From contig NZ_JAFMSX010000002.1 of NCBI RefSeq assembly GCF_017916425.1, forward strand, positions 428,413-492,412: a stretch of 64,000 nucleotides of DNA, read 5' to 3'. This DNA comes from Nocardioides sp. SYSU D00065. GTDB taxonomy: Bacteria; Actinomycetota; Actinomycetes; Propionibacteriales; Nocardioidaceae. The notes beneath the pieces are model-generated. The model was not told the origin of the DNA, searched no databases, and saw only the letters and a program-made list of their open reading frames with translations. A program made the position numbers and the translations under genes. Shown here piece after piece: positions 18,991 through 29,800 of the stretch. The stretch's first letter is position 1, and every line of letters begins with the position of its first letter.

Positions 18991-19815
18991 ATGGCGTTCC
19001 GTGACCGCGGGATCGAGATCAAGACCCCCGAGCAGATCGACCTGATGCGGGTCGCGGGTCGGCTGGTGGGGGAGACCCTCGAGCTGCTGCGCGACGCCGC
19101 CGCTCCGGGGGTGACCACCCAGGACCTCGACACCCTCGCCGAGACCCACATCCGCGACCACGGCGGCATCCCGTCGTTCAAGGGCTACAGCCAGCCCCCG
19201 TTCCCCGCGACCATCTGCGCGTCGGTCAACGACGAGGTCGTGCACGGCATCCCCGGGCCGCGGGCGCTGGCCGAGGGCGACGTGGTGTCCATCGACTGCG
19301 GCGCCATCGTCGAGGGGTGGCACGGGGACGCGGCCATCACGGTGCCGATCGGCGAGGTGGCCGACGACGTGCTGGAGCTGCTGCGCGTGACCGAGGAGTC
19401 GCTGTGGCGCGGCATGGCCGCGGCCCGGCTCGGCGGTCGCGTCACCGACATCAGCCACGCCATCGAGACCCACGTGCGCGCGCAGGGCCGCTACGGCATC
19501 CTCGAGGACTACACCGGACACGGGATCGGGACCGAGATGCACATGGCCCCCAACGTCCCCAACTACGGCCGGCGCGGTCGCGGGCCCACCATCGTGGAGG
19601 GCCTGGCCCTGGCGGTGGAGCCGATGGTCACCCTCGGCAGCAAGCACACCGACCTGCTCGACGACGAGTGGACCGTTGCCACGGTCGACGGCTCCGTCGC
19701 GGCCCACTTCGAGCACACGTTCACCGTCACCGCGCAGGGAGCCTGGGTGCTGACGGCGGTCGACGGCGGCGAGGCCCGGCTCGCCGAGCTGGGCGTCCCG
19801 TTCGGCGGACGCTGA
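18991..19815 (+). CDS. map: Type I methionine aminopeptidase
   Basis: 274 residues. The metal ligands are visible: Asp in SIDCGAIVEGWHGDAAI (two Asp), His in YTGHGIGTEMH, Glu in AVEPMVTLG and Glu in FEHTFTVT. It removes the initiator Met co-translationally. In most actinobacteria infA follows next; here 15 kb of unrelated genes intervene. Confidence 0.98.
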   Translation: MAFRDRGIEIKTPEQIDLMRVAGRLVGETLELLRDAAAPGVTTQDLDTLAETHIRDHGGIPSFKGYSQPPFPATICASVNDEVVHGIPGPRALAEGDVVSIDCGAIVEGWHGDAAITVPIGEVADDVLELLRVTEESLWRGMAAARLGGRVTDISHAIETHVRAQGRYGILEDYTGHGIGTEMHMAPNVPNYGRRGRGPTIVEGLALAVEPMVTLGSKHTDLLDDEWTVATVDGSVAAHFEHTFTVTAQGAWVLTAVDGGEARLAELGVPFGGR

Positions 19816-19862
19816 GGGCCGTTTCGCGCGCTCGCCGTCGCTCGTGAAAGACTCGGTGCGCA

Positions 19863-19964
19863 GGAGGGGAGTATTCCCCACGGTGGCGTCGTCAGCACGG
19901 CATCCGCGCGAGCGGGGCCCGGTGCCACCGGTCCGCCCGTGACGGGCGGGCGGAAGAGACCTCC
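19863..19964 (+). ncRNA. yybP-ykoY manganese riboswitch aptamer upstream of terC
   Basis: Pairs: P1 GGAGG (19863-19867) with CCTCC (19960-19964); a long stem CGGTGGC (19881-19887) with GCCACCG (19924-19930); hairpin CCGCCCG/CGGGCGG (19932-19948). Conserved single-stranded parts match the family: GGGGAGTA after P1, CGTCGTCAGC in the middle, and AGAGACCTCC at the 3' edge. An alternative stem CCGGTG (19963-19968)/CACCGG (19980-19985) uses the 3' strand of P1, so ligand binding could switch folds ahead of the AGGAG at 20009. The terC neighbour is typical for this Mn2+ sensor. Confidence 0.85.
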
Positions 19965-20020
19965 GGTGACCGTGTGCTGCACCGGCACCGCACTCGCCCC
20001 CACCCACTAGGAGCTCAAGC

Positions 20021-21049
20021 GTGGACGTCCCCACCTGGGTCTGGATCGCCACTGCCGTGGTGACCCTTGCGATCTTCACCTTCGACCTTGCCGTGGTCGG
20101 CCGCCGGCCCCACGAGCCGAGCATGAAGGAGTGCGCGACCTACCTCTCCATCTACGTCGGCCTCGCCGTGCTGTTCGGCCTCGGCGTCTGGTACACCTCA
20201 GGCGGCACGTCGGCGCTCGAGTTCTACTCCGGCTGGTTGGTCGAGTACTCGCTGTCGATCGACAACCTGTTCATCTTCATCATCATCATGGCGAAGTTCG
20301 CCGTGCCGCGTGAGCTGCAGCAGTACGCGCTCATGATCGGCATCGTCATGGCGCTGGTGATGCGCGCGATCTTCATCGCCGTGGGCGCCGCCGCCATCAG
20401 CAACTTCAGCTGGATCTTCTACCTCTTCGGCCTCTTCCTCGTCTACACCGCCTTCAAGCTGGCCCGCGAGGGGGCCGAGGACGAGGACGAGGAGTTCGAG
20501 GAGAACAAGCTCGTCGCCTTCGTCGAGCGCCGCTTCCCGGCCACCTCCGAGTGGCACGGCAAGTCCCTGTTCACCCACGCCGCGGGCAAGCGCATGATCA
20601 CGCCGATGTTCATCGTGATCCTGACCCTGGGCACGACGGACCTGCTGTTCGCCCTCGACTCGATCCCGGCGATCTTCGGCATCACCAAGGAGCCCTACCT
20701 GGTGCTCACGGCCAACATCTTCGCGCTGATGGGCCTGCGCCAGCTCTACTTCCTCATCGGCGGCCTGCTCCAGCGCCTGATCTACCTCTCCTACGGCCTG
20801 GCGTTCCTGCTCGCCTTCATCGGCGTCAAGCTGTTCTTCCACGCGCTGCACGAGAACGAGCTGCCCTTCATCAACGGCGGCGAGCACCTCGACTACGCCT
20901 GGCTCGAGATCCCGATCTGGCTCTCGCTGGTCGTCATCATCGCCACGCTCGCCGTCACCGCGGTGCTGTCGCTGTGGGCCTCGAGCCGCATGTCGGCCCA
21001 GGAGCAGGACGCCGCGACCGGCCCGCGCCGCGACTGGCACGACGACTGA
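20021..21049 (+). CDS. TerC/Alx family membrane protein, probable Mn2+ exporter
   Basis: 342 residues with about nine membrane spans. Family signatures include the acidic intramembrane sites in VEYSLSIDNLFIF and TTDLLFALDSIPAIFGIT, and LRQLYFLIGGLL. A charged loop (AEDEDEEFEENK) follows the central spans. GTG start with AGGAG 7 nt upstream. TerC/Alx proteins export manganese, and the Mn2+ riboswitch directly upstream supports that role. Confidence 0.93.
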   Translation: MDVPTWVWIATAVVTLAIFTFDLAVVGRRPHEPSMKECATYLSIYVGLAVLFGLGVWYTSGGTSALEFYSGWLVEYSLSIDNLFIFIIIMAKFAVPRELQQYALMIGIVMALVMRAIFIAVGAAAISNFSWIFYLFGLFLVYTAFKLAREGAEDEDEEFEENKLVAFVERRFPATSEWHGKSLFTHAAGKRMITPMFIVILTLGTTDLLFALDSIPAIFGITKEPYLVLTANIFALMGLRQLYFLIGGLLQRLIYLSYGLAFLLAFIGVKLFFHALHENELPFINGGEHLDYAWLEIPIWLSLVVIIATLAVTAVLSLWASSRMSAQEQDAATGPRRDWHDD

Positions 21050-21095
21050 CCGGGTGCTGACCGCGTCCTGACCGCCGCCGGCGACCCGGTGGCGG

Positions 21096-22505
21096 TCAGG
21101 TCACGCACTCGTTGGCGCGCGGCGAGTTGTCGTTGCCGCGCGTCATGCTGAGCTCGAGACAGACCGGGGAGTCGGTGCGGACGAGCAGCGAACGGCGCGA
21201 CGTGCTGCCGTACTCGTCGGTGTCGTCGCGATGCCAGCTGAAGGAGTCGCCGGGCTCCACCGGGACCGGCGGGCTCCACTCGAACAGCACCCCCCGCGCC
21301 GTACGTCGCCCGCTCAGCGTCGGCGCCTCGGTCAGCACGTCGGGGACGACCTCGATCGGCGTGTGCGACTCGGTGGGGACCACGACGCCGGGGTCCTCCT
21401 CGCGCCCGTCGCCGCGGAACGTCAGGTAGCCGACCACGAGCGCCAGCACCGCGGCCGCGACGCCGGCCCAGACCAGGGCGGGCACGCCGCCGTCGTCCTC
21501 CTGGTCGTCACCGGGGGAGGGAACAGGGTCCTGAGCTGCGATCCGGCGGGGGCCGCTGGCCGAGATCACGGTCACCGGCTTCATCGCCGTGGCGTCCTCC
21601 GGCGCGTCCGGGATCCCGGGCACCGCCACCGACGCGTCCGGCCGGTCGCCCTCGACCGCGACGGAGGTGCGGGCCCAGCCGGCCGCGGCCTCGATGCGCT
21701 GCAGAGCACGCGCCAGCTCCAGCGCGCTGGCCGGGCGGTGCTCCGGTCGCTTGGCCAGGCACTGCTGGAGCAGCCGGTCCAGGGCCGGCGGCACGTCGGG
21801 CCGCTGGGTGGCGGGCGGGGCGGCGTGCAGGATCCGCGCGCTGAGCGCCCGGGTGGAGTTGTCGCCGGAGGGGATCGAGAAGGGCGAGCGCCCCACGAGC
21901 AGGTGCCAGATCGTCGCGCCGAGCGAGTAGACGTCGGAGGCCACCGACCCGTTGGAGCGGCCGTCGAGGAGCTCCGGCGGTGACCAGGGGTAGGAGATGC
22001 GCACGTCGTTGTCGCCCTCGACGTCGCCCATGTGGCCGGCGATCCCGAAGTCGGTCAGCGCCGGCTCGTGGTACGTCGTGACCAGCACGTTGCTCGGCTT
22101 GATGTCGCGGTGCAGGATGCCCGAGCGGTGGGCGGTCTCGATCGCGCTCGCCAGCTTGATGCCGGTGGACACCGCGTCGACGGGGGCCATCGGGTTCGCG
22201 CGCACCCGTACGCCGAGGTCGGGTGGCGGGCAGTAGCGCATGACGAGGAAGGGCCGGCCGCCCTCGGCGGTCACGCCGGCCGTGATCACCGAGACGATGT
22301 AGGGGTGATCGGCGAGCCGGGCCATCGCGTTGGCCTCGGCGGTGAACAGGTACTTCTCGCGGTCGGTCAGCGGCACGTCGGGGCGCACGACCTTGACCGC
22401 GACCCGCTGCCGGGGCCACTGCTGCTCGTAGAGGAAGACGTCGGCGAAGCCGCCGCTGCCCAGGTGCTCGATGAACGTGAACCCGGGGATGACCGGGGCG
22501 CTCAC
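21096..22505 (-). CDS. Membrane-anchored Ser/Thr protein kinase (PknB-type)
   Basis: 469 residues. N-terminal kinase domain: P-loop LGSGGFADVF, ATP Lys38 in VAVKVV, catalytic HRDIKPSNVL, TDFG, and SPPELLDG in place of APE. Then a linker, one membrane span (VPALVWAGVAAAVLALVVGYLTF) and an outer ~130-residue beta-rich domain with a Cys pair (SPVCLEL...ANECVT). GTG start overlapping the stop of the FHA gene (GTGA). Catalytic residues look intact. Likely phosphorylates partners read by the FHA protein; targets unknown. Confidence 0.92.
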   Translation of the reverse strand: MSAPVIPGFTFIEHLGSGGFADVFLYEQQWPRQRVAVKVVRPDVPLTDREKYLFTAEANAMARLADHPYIVSVITAGVTAEGGRPFLVMRYCPPPDLGVRVRANPMAPVDAVSTGIKLASAIETAHRSGILHRDIKPSNVLVTTYHEPALTDFGIAGHMGDVEGDNDVRISYPWSPPELLDGRSNGSVASDVYSLGATIWHLLVGRSPFSIPSGDNSTRALSARILHAAPPATQRPDVPPALDRLLQQCLAKRPEHRPASALELARALQRIEAAAGWARTSVAVEGDRPDASVAVPGIPDAPEDATAMKPVTVISASGPRRIAAQDPVPSPGDDQEDDGGVPALVWAGVAAAVLALVVGYLTFRGDGREEDPGVVVPTESHTPIEVVPDVLTEAPTLSGRRTARGVLFEWSPPVPVEPGDSFSWHRDDTDEYGSTSRRSLLVRTDSPVCLELSMTRGNDNSPRANECVT

Positions 22506-23698
22506 CGGGCGACCGCTCCCGTCTCGAACCGGACCGCGTAGACCTGGGCCATGTCGAGGACCGTGCCGGGCTCGAGGACGTAGGCGTCGCCCGGGCGCAT
22601 CCGCTGCGGCTCGCGGCCCGGGGCGGCGAGCGTCGTGCCGCCGCGGCTGTCGAGGTCGCGGGCCACGACGTCCCAGCCGTCGAGCTCGATCTGGAGGTGC
22701 CGCCGGGACACGAACGAGTGGTCGGCGGGCAGGTGCACCAGGTGCGGCCAGTCGGTGCTGCCCTCCGGCGGGGCCGGCTTGCGGCCCAGGATCACGCCCC
22801 GGTCCAGCGGCACGACCTCGCCGGTCGGCAGTCGGAGGCCGCCGAGCGAGGGCCGCTCGACGCGGCGCGGCTCCTGAGGGGCCACGCGCTGGTGGCACAC
22901 CCGGCACTGCGGCGCGACCGGCGGGGTCAGGTGGCCCAGCGGGCAGCTGACCGCGAGCACCGTCGGCGCGGTGCTGTGGCTCAGGTGCGCGGGGCGCACG
23001 GTGGTGGCCCCGTCGTGGTCGTCGGGCTCCGCCGGCGCGGCGTGCGGGGCGGTCGCGGGCCGGATCGTGGTGTGGGCGCCCTCCTCGATGCGGCGCATCA
23101 TGAGCGGGTCGGGCTCGGAGGTGTCCACGAGCGACCCGGTGTCCTCCACCGGACGCGGGGTGCGGGTGCGGGGCGGGGGACCGTCGGGGCCCTTGGCGGC
23201 GAGGATCTCCGCCGGGATGCCGTCGATGAGCGGGCCGGACGCGGCCGGCGCCGCGACCTCCTGCACGCGCTCGCGAGCGTGTGCCGGAGCCGGCGCGGTG
23301 CGTGCCGAGAGAGGCTGGAGCTCGACCCGGTCGGCCGCGACGACGCCGCCCACGAGCCGGCGGGTCGGCGCCAGCGTCAGCGGATCGGCGCCGCCGCCGA
23401 GGCTGAGCACGCGGCCGGGACCGGCCAGGCGGACGTGTCCCGTCCCGCGTGAGATGGCGGTGGAGGCCCCGGCGGTGAAGTCGACCAGCGCCAGCCCCGG
23501 CGGGTCGCCGTCGAACGCCTTCTCGGTGATCGCCAGGACGCGCTCGACCACCGCGGCGCCCGACGGGGCGTCCATCACCAGGGCGTCCCAGACCTCCTGG
23601 ACGACCTGCTCGTCGGCGGGATCGGTCATCAGCACCCAGTGGGCGCCGTTGCCGAGAAGCACACCGGCCCCACCGGTGTACCTCGCTTCCACGATCAA
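22502..23698 (-). CDS. FHA-domain protein with zinc ribbon
   Basis: About 398 residues. The C-terminal FHA domain (GVILGRKP, SFVSRRHLQIELDGWDVVARDLDSRGGTTL) would bind phosphothreonine. Before it lies a CPLGHLTPPVAPQCRVC ribbon, and before that a low-complexity linker and a ~130-residue N-terminal domain not recognised. The start is taken as TTG 23698 because GAGGGGAG lies 6 nt upstream; the frame is open to 23860 and an ATG at 23740 has no ribosome site. Overlaps the kinase gene and is divergent from the giant surface-protein gene. Confidence 0.8.
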   Translation of the reverse strand: MIVEARYTGGAGVLLGNGAHWVLMTDPADEQVVQEVWDALVMDAPSGAAVVERVLAITEKAFDGDPPGLALVDFTAGASTAISRGTGHVRLAGPGRVLSLGGGADPLTLAPTRRLVGGVVAADRVELQPLSARTAPAPAHARERVQEVAAPAASGPLIDGIPAEILAAKGPDGPPPRTRTPRPVEDTGSLVDTSEPDPLMMRRIEEGAHTTIRPATAPHAAPAEPDDHDGATTVRPAHLSHSTAPTVLAVSCPLGHLTPPVAPQCRVCHQRVAPQEPRRVERPSLGGLRLPTGEVVPLDRGVILGRKPAPPEGSTDWPHLVHLPADHSFVSRRHLQIELDGWDVVARDLDSRGGTTLAAPGREPQRMRPGDAYVLEPGTVLDMAQVYAVRFETGAVAR

Positions 23699-23853
23699 CG
23701 TCGGCTCCCCTCGTACGCGACGCCCCCCATCATCACCCATCGGGCCAGCCCGGCGCACGGTTCCCCGACTTGTCCCGGGCTTGACCGGATACATACCCTC
23801 CTCTCGGTGACGGCGGCGGGCGCGCGTCATCCGTGGGGCCAAGGGGGGCTTGC

Positions 23854-26800
23854 GTGGCACGTGGGACGCTCATGCGTCGGCACCGGGCGGGAATCGCCTC
23901 GGGTGCCGCCCTCACGGTTGCCTCCGTCGCCGTCGTGGCCTACGCGGTCACGGCCAACGGCTACAAGGCGCACGAGGCCGAGCTCAACGACGGCGGCGTG
24001 TGGGTGGTCAACGGCAAGAAGGGCTGGTCGGGCCGGCTCAACAAGCCCATCAACCAGCTCGACGGGGTCGTGCCCAGCCAGGACGGCAAGGCCCGGCTCG
24101 ACGTGGTGCAGGACGGCGCCGCGGTCGTCACGCTGAACGCCGACGCGAGCCGCGGTCAGGCGATCGAGACCCGCCGGCTGGAGGCGCAGGACGGCGGCAC
24201 GGCCGCCATCCCCACCGCGGGCGAGGTCCGCATCGGAGGCGGCACGCTGGCCAGTGCCGACGCCGAGACCGGTGAGGTCTGGGCGGTGCGCTACGACGAC
24301 CAGCTCGGCAAGCCGGTGATGACGGCCGTCGACCGACAGGCCGAGCCCCTGGCCGAGGCCGGCGAGGACGCGGCGCTGGCGGTGAGCGGGGCCGGGACGG
24401 TCGTCGTGACCTCGGCCGCCGAAGGCACCCTCACCACGATCGCGCCCGACGGCACGTCCTTCGGCGAGCCACGCACCCGCGACCTGCCCGGCGACGCCGG
24501 CCAGGTCTCCAGCGTCACCACGGTCGGTGAGCGGGTGGTGACCCTCGACGCCGACTCCGGCGTGCTGCGCGTCGTCGACGGCGCCGCCGCGTCCGTCCCG
24601 CCGGGCAGCGTGCTGCAGCAGGCCGGGCCCGCCGACGACGCCGTGCTCGTCGGCGCCCCGGACGGCCTGCTGAGCGTCGACCTCGACTCGGGCGCGGTCA
24701 CCACCGTGTCGTCGCGCTCGGGGAACCCGGTCGAGCCCGTGCGGCTCGGCGCGTGCGTGTTCGGAGCCTGGTCCGGCGGCCTGGGAGCGGTGGCCGTCCA
24801 GTGCGGCACCGGAGAGGTCGAGGAGAACGCGCTGGGAGGCGACGCCACCAGCCTCGCCTTCCGGGTCAACCGCGGCGAGATCGTCCTCAACGACGCCAAC
24901 AGCGGAGCGGTCTGGGACATCGAGCAGGACAAGCCGATCCGGATCGACAACTGGGAAGCGTTCACGTCGAAGAAGAAGAACAACGACGACGACAACGAGA
25001 ACGAGAACCAGAGCGACGCCGACCGTCGGCCGCCGCGTGCCAAGCCGGACTCCTACGGCGTACGAGCCGGGCGCACCACCGTGCTGCACCCGCTCGACAA
25101 CGACTCGGCGCCCGAGGGCAGGCTGCTGAGCATCGTCGACGTCGACCAGCCCAGCGGCGGCGCGCGGGTGGAGATCAGCCCGGACGGCCAGACGCTCGTG
25201 CTGGAGATGCCCGAGGACGCGCGACCGGCGACCTTCGACTACTACATCGACGACGGCCGCAACGGGCTCTCCGCCCATGCCGCGGTGGACGTCGAGGTGC
25301 GCGACAGCCAGGAGAACGAGCCGCCCACGCTGCGCGAGGGCTATGAGAAGCCCACCTACCGCGTGCCGCACGGCGGCGCGCTGTCCGTGCCGGTGCTGGC
25401 CGACTGGCGCGACGACCGCGACGGCGACACCCTGCTCCTCGACTCCGCCCGTGCGGTCGGTGGGGACGAGTCCGGCGCCTCGGCCCGCACGACGGCCGAC
25501 GGGCGGATCCGCTTCACCGCCCCCACCGGCCAGGCCGACGGCCAGCAGCTGGTGCGGGTCGACTTCGCGGTCACCGACGGCCGCTCGGCGCCGGTGCGCA
25601 AGTCGATGAGCTTCCAGGTGCAGGCGCGCCGGGACCTGCAGGCGTTCGCGCCGACCGCGGAGCCCGACGTCGTGCGCGGCGAGGTCGGCAAGCCGATCAA
25701 GATCCGCCCGCTCCTCAACGACCTGCCCGGCTCGGACCCGAGCACGGTCAACGCGGAGCTGAGCCTCGCCGGCAAGGTGCCGCAGCAGCCCGGGGCGAAG
25801 ATCGTCTCCGACCTCGACTCGGGCCAGCTCACCTTCACCGCCGAGCGTCCCGGCACCTACTTCTTCAACTACGACGCGGGCTACGGCGACGCGCCGCTCG
25901 ACCAGGGCACCGTCCGGGTCGACGTGAAGCCGCGACCCAAGCGCGCCTCCGAGCCGATCGCGATGCCGGACACGCTCACCGTCTACGGGCAGGCGCCGGG
26001 CACCGTCGACGTGCTGGCCAACGACCTCGACCCGGGCGGCGGGCTGCTCGTCGTGCAGCGGGCGACGGCCGACCGCGACGGCCAGCTCGACGTGGCGATC
26101 ATCGACGGCCGCTGGCTGCGGGTCTCCGCGGTGCAGCCGGACCTGTCGCCGGCCACGCAGACGGTCTCCTACACGATCAGCAACGGCACCAGCTCCGGCG
26201 TACGCGGCGAGGTGGTGGTCACCCAGCGCCCGCAGCCGGCGGACAACACCCCCGTCACCGTGGCCGACCGCGTGGTCGTGCGCGCCGGCGCGTCCGTCTC
26301 CGCCCCGGTGCTCGACAACGACGTGTCGCCGTCGGGTGACCGGCTCACGCTCCTGGGCGACCTCGTCGACAGCGAGACACCCGGCGAGCTGGAGGTCATC
26401 GCTCCGGTCGACGTCACCGGCGACGTGGGTCGTGCCTTCGTGTCGGGCCGTGTGGTGCGCTACGTCGCCCCCGACGACGTCGAGGAGCGCGACACCTACG
26501 AGATCACCTACGTCGCGCAGAACCTCGACGGCCAGCGCGCCAACGGCCTGCTCCGGGTGACCGTCGTGCCGACGGACGACCCCAACGACCCGCCGGAGCC
26601 GCCCACCCTCGAGGGCCGGGTGACCTCCGCCGACACCGTCAAGATCCGCGTCCCCGGCACCGGCGTGGACCGCAACGGCGATCCCGTCACCGTCACCGGG
26701 ATCACCTCGGCGCCGCGGCTGGGCAGGATCGTGTCGTACGGCGGCAACTTCCTGGAGTACCAGGCGTACCCGCGCACGGTCGGCACCGACGAGTTCAGCT

Positions 26801-29800
26801 ACGCGGTCGTCGACTCCCAGGGCGCGTTCGCGACCGGCATCGTCCGCGTCGCCGTCGTCCCGCCCGGCCAGCCGCAGCCGCCGCTCGCGGTGCCCGACCG
26901 GATGACCGTAGAGCCGGGGCGCACCGCGACCTTCGACCCGCTCGCCAACGACTTCATCGCAGCCGGCGACTCCGTCGAGGTCGAGCTGCTCGACAGCGCC
27001 GGCGGCGCCCGGCTCGACCCCGAGACGAACCTGGTCACCGTCAAGGCCCCGGGCTCGCTCGCCGACCCGCCCGTGGTGGTCGTCTACCGAGTCACCAACG
27101 GCCTCAGCGAGTCGCGCGCGACCATGACGCTGCAGACGGCGGAGGACTTCAACAACCCCCCGATCGTCTACGACGCGTTCGGCCGCGCCGACGACAGCGG
27201 CAGCGTGGTCGTCGACGTCCTCGAGGGCGCCTACGACCCGGACGGCTCCGTGGAGGACCTCGAGGTCACCGACGTCGTCGGCGACCCCTCGGCGCGGGTC
27301 CTCGACGGCGTCGAGGTGCGCGCGAACCGAGGCACGGCGCCCAAGGTGCTGCCCTTCGAGGTGCGCGACGCCGACGGTGCCGCCGCGGTGGCGTCGGTCT
27401 ACATCCCGCCGACCGGCAACGGCCTGCCCTACGTGCTGCCCGACGCGCTGATCGAGCTGGACTCCGGCGACAGCATGACCGGGACGGTGGCGGACTACGT
27501 TGCAGCACCCGACGGTGCCGACGTACGCCTCGCCTCCGGGCGCCGCTCGTGGTCGGCCTCGCCGTCGGCGCTCACGGTCGGGCCAGAGGGCGAGAACCGC
27601 TTCCGGCTCTCCGCGGCACCCGGTTTCCGCGGTCCCGGAGCGGTCCTGGTCGAGGTGACCAGCGCCGCCGACGCGAGCGGCAACGAGGACACCACGACCA
27701 CCGAGGACGGGGCGACGGTCCTGCTGTCGATCCCGGTGCAGGTCGGCGACGACACCCCCGAGCTGGAGTGCCCCTCGACCGTGGTGCCCATCTCCGCAGG
27801 CCAGCGCTACGACCTCGACATCGCGACGTTCTGCAAGGTCTTCACCCTCGACCCGCGAGACGCGGTCGGCCTCGACTACAGCGCCGAGTGGAGCCAGGGG
27901 CTGGACGGCGTCAGCGCCGGCGGCCCGTCCGGCTCGGTGGTGTCCATCACGGCCGACGAGTCCGCGACCGAGGGCGGAGAGGCCGTCCTCGCGGTCCGCG
28001 CCGGCGACAGCAACACCGAGGAGGTCCGCTTCCGGCTCGCCCAGGCGCCCCCGCCGACGCTGCTGCCGATCCGGGTGGAGACGATGGAGGCGGGGCAGAG
28101 CCGCACCTTCGACGTCGGCTCCTACCTCAGGGCCGGAGTGGGGGAGCCCGAGCCCACGATCGTGTCGGTGGAGAACACCGGCAACCCCGGTGTGCGTGCC
28201 GAGTTCGAGGGCAGCCGGCTGACGCTCACGGCCGAGCGCGACACCCGCGGGGTCCAGGCGAGCTTCCGGCTCGTCGTCAGCGACGTCTCGTCCTCCGACC
28301 CGCCGCCCTCGCGTCGGGCCGAGGGCCGCATCCAGTTCCAGGTCGTCGGCGTGCCGGAGGCACCCGGCGAGCCGCGCCCGTACCCGCTCTCGGACGAGGT
28401 CGGCACGATCACCATGTCGTGGAAGCCGCCGGCCGACGACGGGGGAGCGCCGATCCTCTACTACATCGTGCGCGAGGAGAAGACCGGGAAGACGCAGCGC
28501 TGCGACACCAACGAGTGCGTCTTCCGCAAGCTCGACAACGGTGGCAACTACAGCTTCCGGGCCCAGGCGGTCAACCGCGTCGGCAAGAGCGAGTTCAGCG
28601 GCCTCTCGCGCACCGCCCGGGCCGACACCGCGCCCGGTCGGGTCCAGGACATCCGGATGCAGGACCGGGGCGACGGCTTCATCACCCTGGCCTGGGACAA
28701 GCCCTCCACCAACACCTCGAGGATCCTGACCTACACGATCACGTGGCCGGGCGCCGCGCAGCCTGCGGTGGTGACGGGCGACGTCACCCGCTACACCGCC
28801 ACCGGCCTGGACAACAACGACAAGTACGTCTTCAGCATCACCGCCGAGAACCGCGTCGGGAACTCCCTGCCGCGCCCGTCGCCGGAGATGCAGCCCCTCG
28901 GCACCCCGAGCGCACCGCCGGCGCCGAGCGTGACCGACCTCGAGGCCGGGGCCAACCAGACGAGCATCCGCATCGCCTGGCAGGCCGTGCTGCCCGAGGG
29001 GCCCGGGCCGACGTCGTACACCGTGTCCTACTCCAACGGCACCGCGTCGGGAGTGGTCCCGGGATGCCAGAAGCTGGTCGCGCTCACCTGCACCCACAGC
29101 GGCGTCCCCTACGACGGGCTCACCTACAGCTACCGCGTGGTGGCGGCCAACGAGCCGGGCAAGCGCTCGCAGCCGTCGGAGCCCACGGCGATCGAGGCGG
29201 TCGGTCGCCCCGCCGCGTGGGGCTCGTTCACCGCGGCTCCCACGGGGGCCAACCAGGAGGCCCAGCTGCAGTACACCGTCCCGGACTCGCGGGGAAGCAC
29301 GAGCAAGGTGGAAATCCTCGTCGGCGGGGCGGTCAACAAGACCTTCAACCAGCAGACCGGCAACGTGACCACTCGCATCATGGTCCCCAGCAACGAGCAG
29401 CCCTACCCGGTCCAGCTGCGGGTGTGCAACGAGGAGGCGCCCGCCGGGTGCACGCTCAGCGCGCAGCAGGACGTGCAGACCTACGGGCGCCTCGACGGCA
29501 TGCTGAACGAGATCGCCGAACCCGTCGTGAACGGCAGGACGATCACGTGGACGCTCTCCGGGTCGAGCAACGGCGACCCCGCGCAGCTCGCCTACTGGTT
29601 CAACGGTGTCGAGCAGCCCACGATCAACCTCCCGTCGGTCGGCGCCTTCAGCCAGTCGGTGTCGATCACGACGCAGGAGTTCGCCCAGGACGTCCGGTTG
29701 GAGGTCCGACTGCGCGACTCCTCACCGGGGGGCCGCGGGGAGTCCTACCGGGACGACCGCGCGACCAGCGGTGTCCCGCAGCCGGGCGTCACCGTCGAGA

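Noticed and set aside
23750..23853. Two CAAG boxes 11 bp apart between the FHA gene and the giant gene as another SARP site
   Set aside because: Only two boxes, and they form a palindrome (CAAGCCCGGGACAAG-like), so the spacing is explained by symmetry; no third box and no fitting -10.
23827..29097. 1756-codon open frame on the minus strand
   Set aside because: Shadow of the giant surface-protein gene: biased composition (V, G, R, H, D), no domain motif, no ribosome site.
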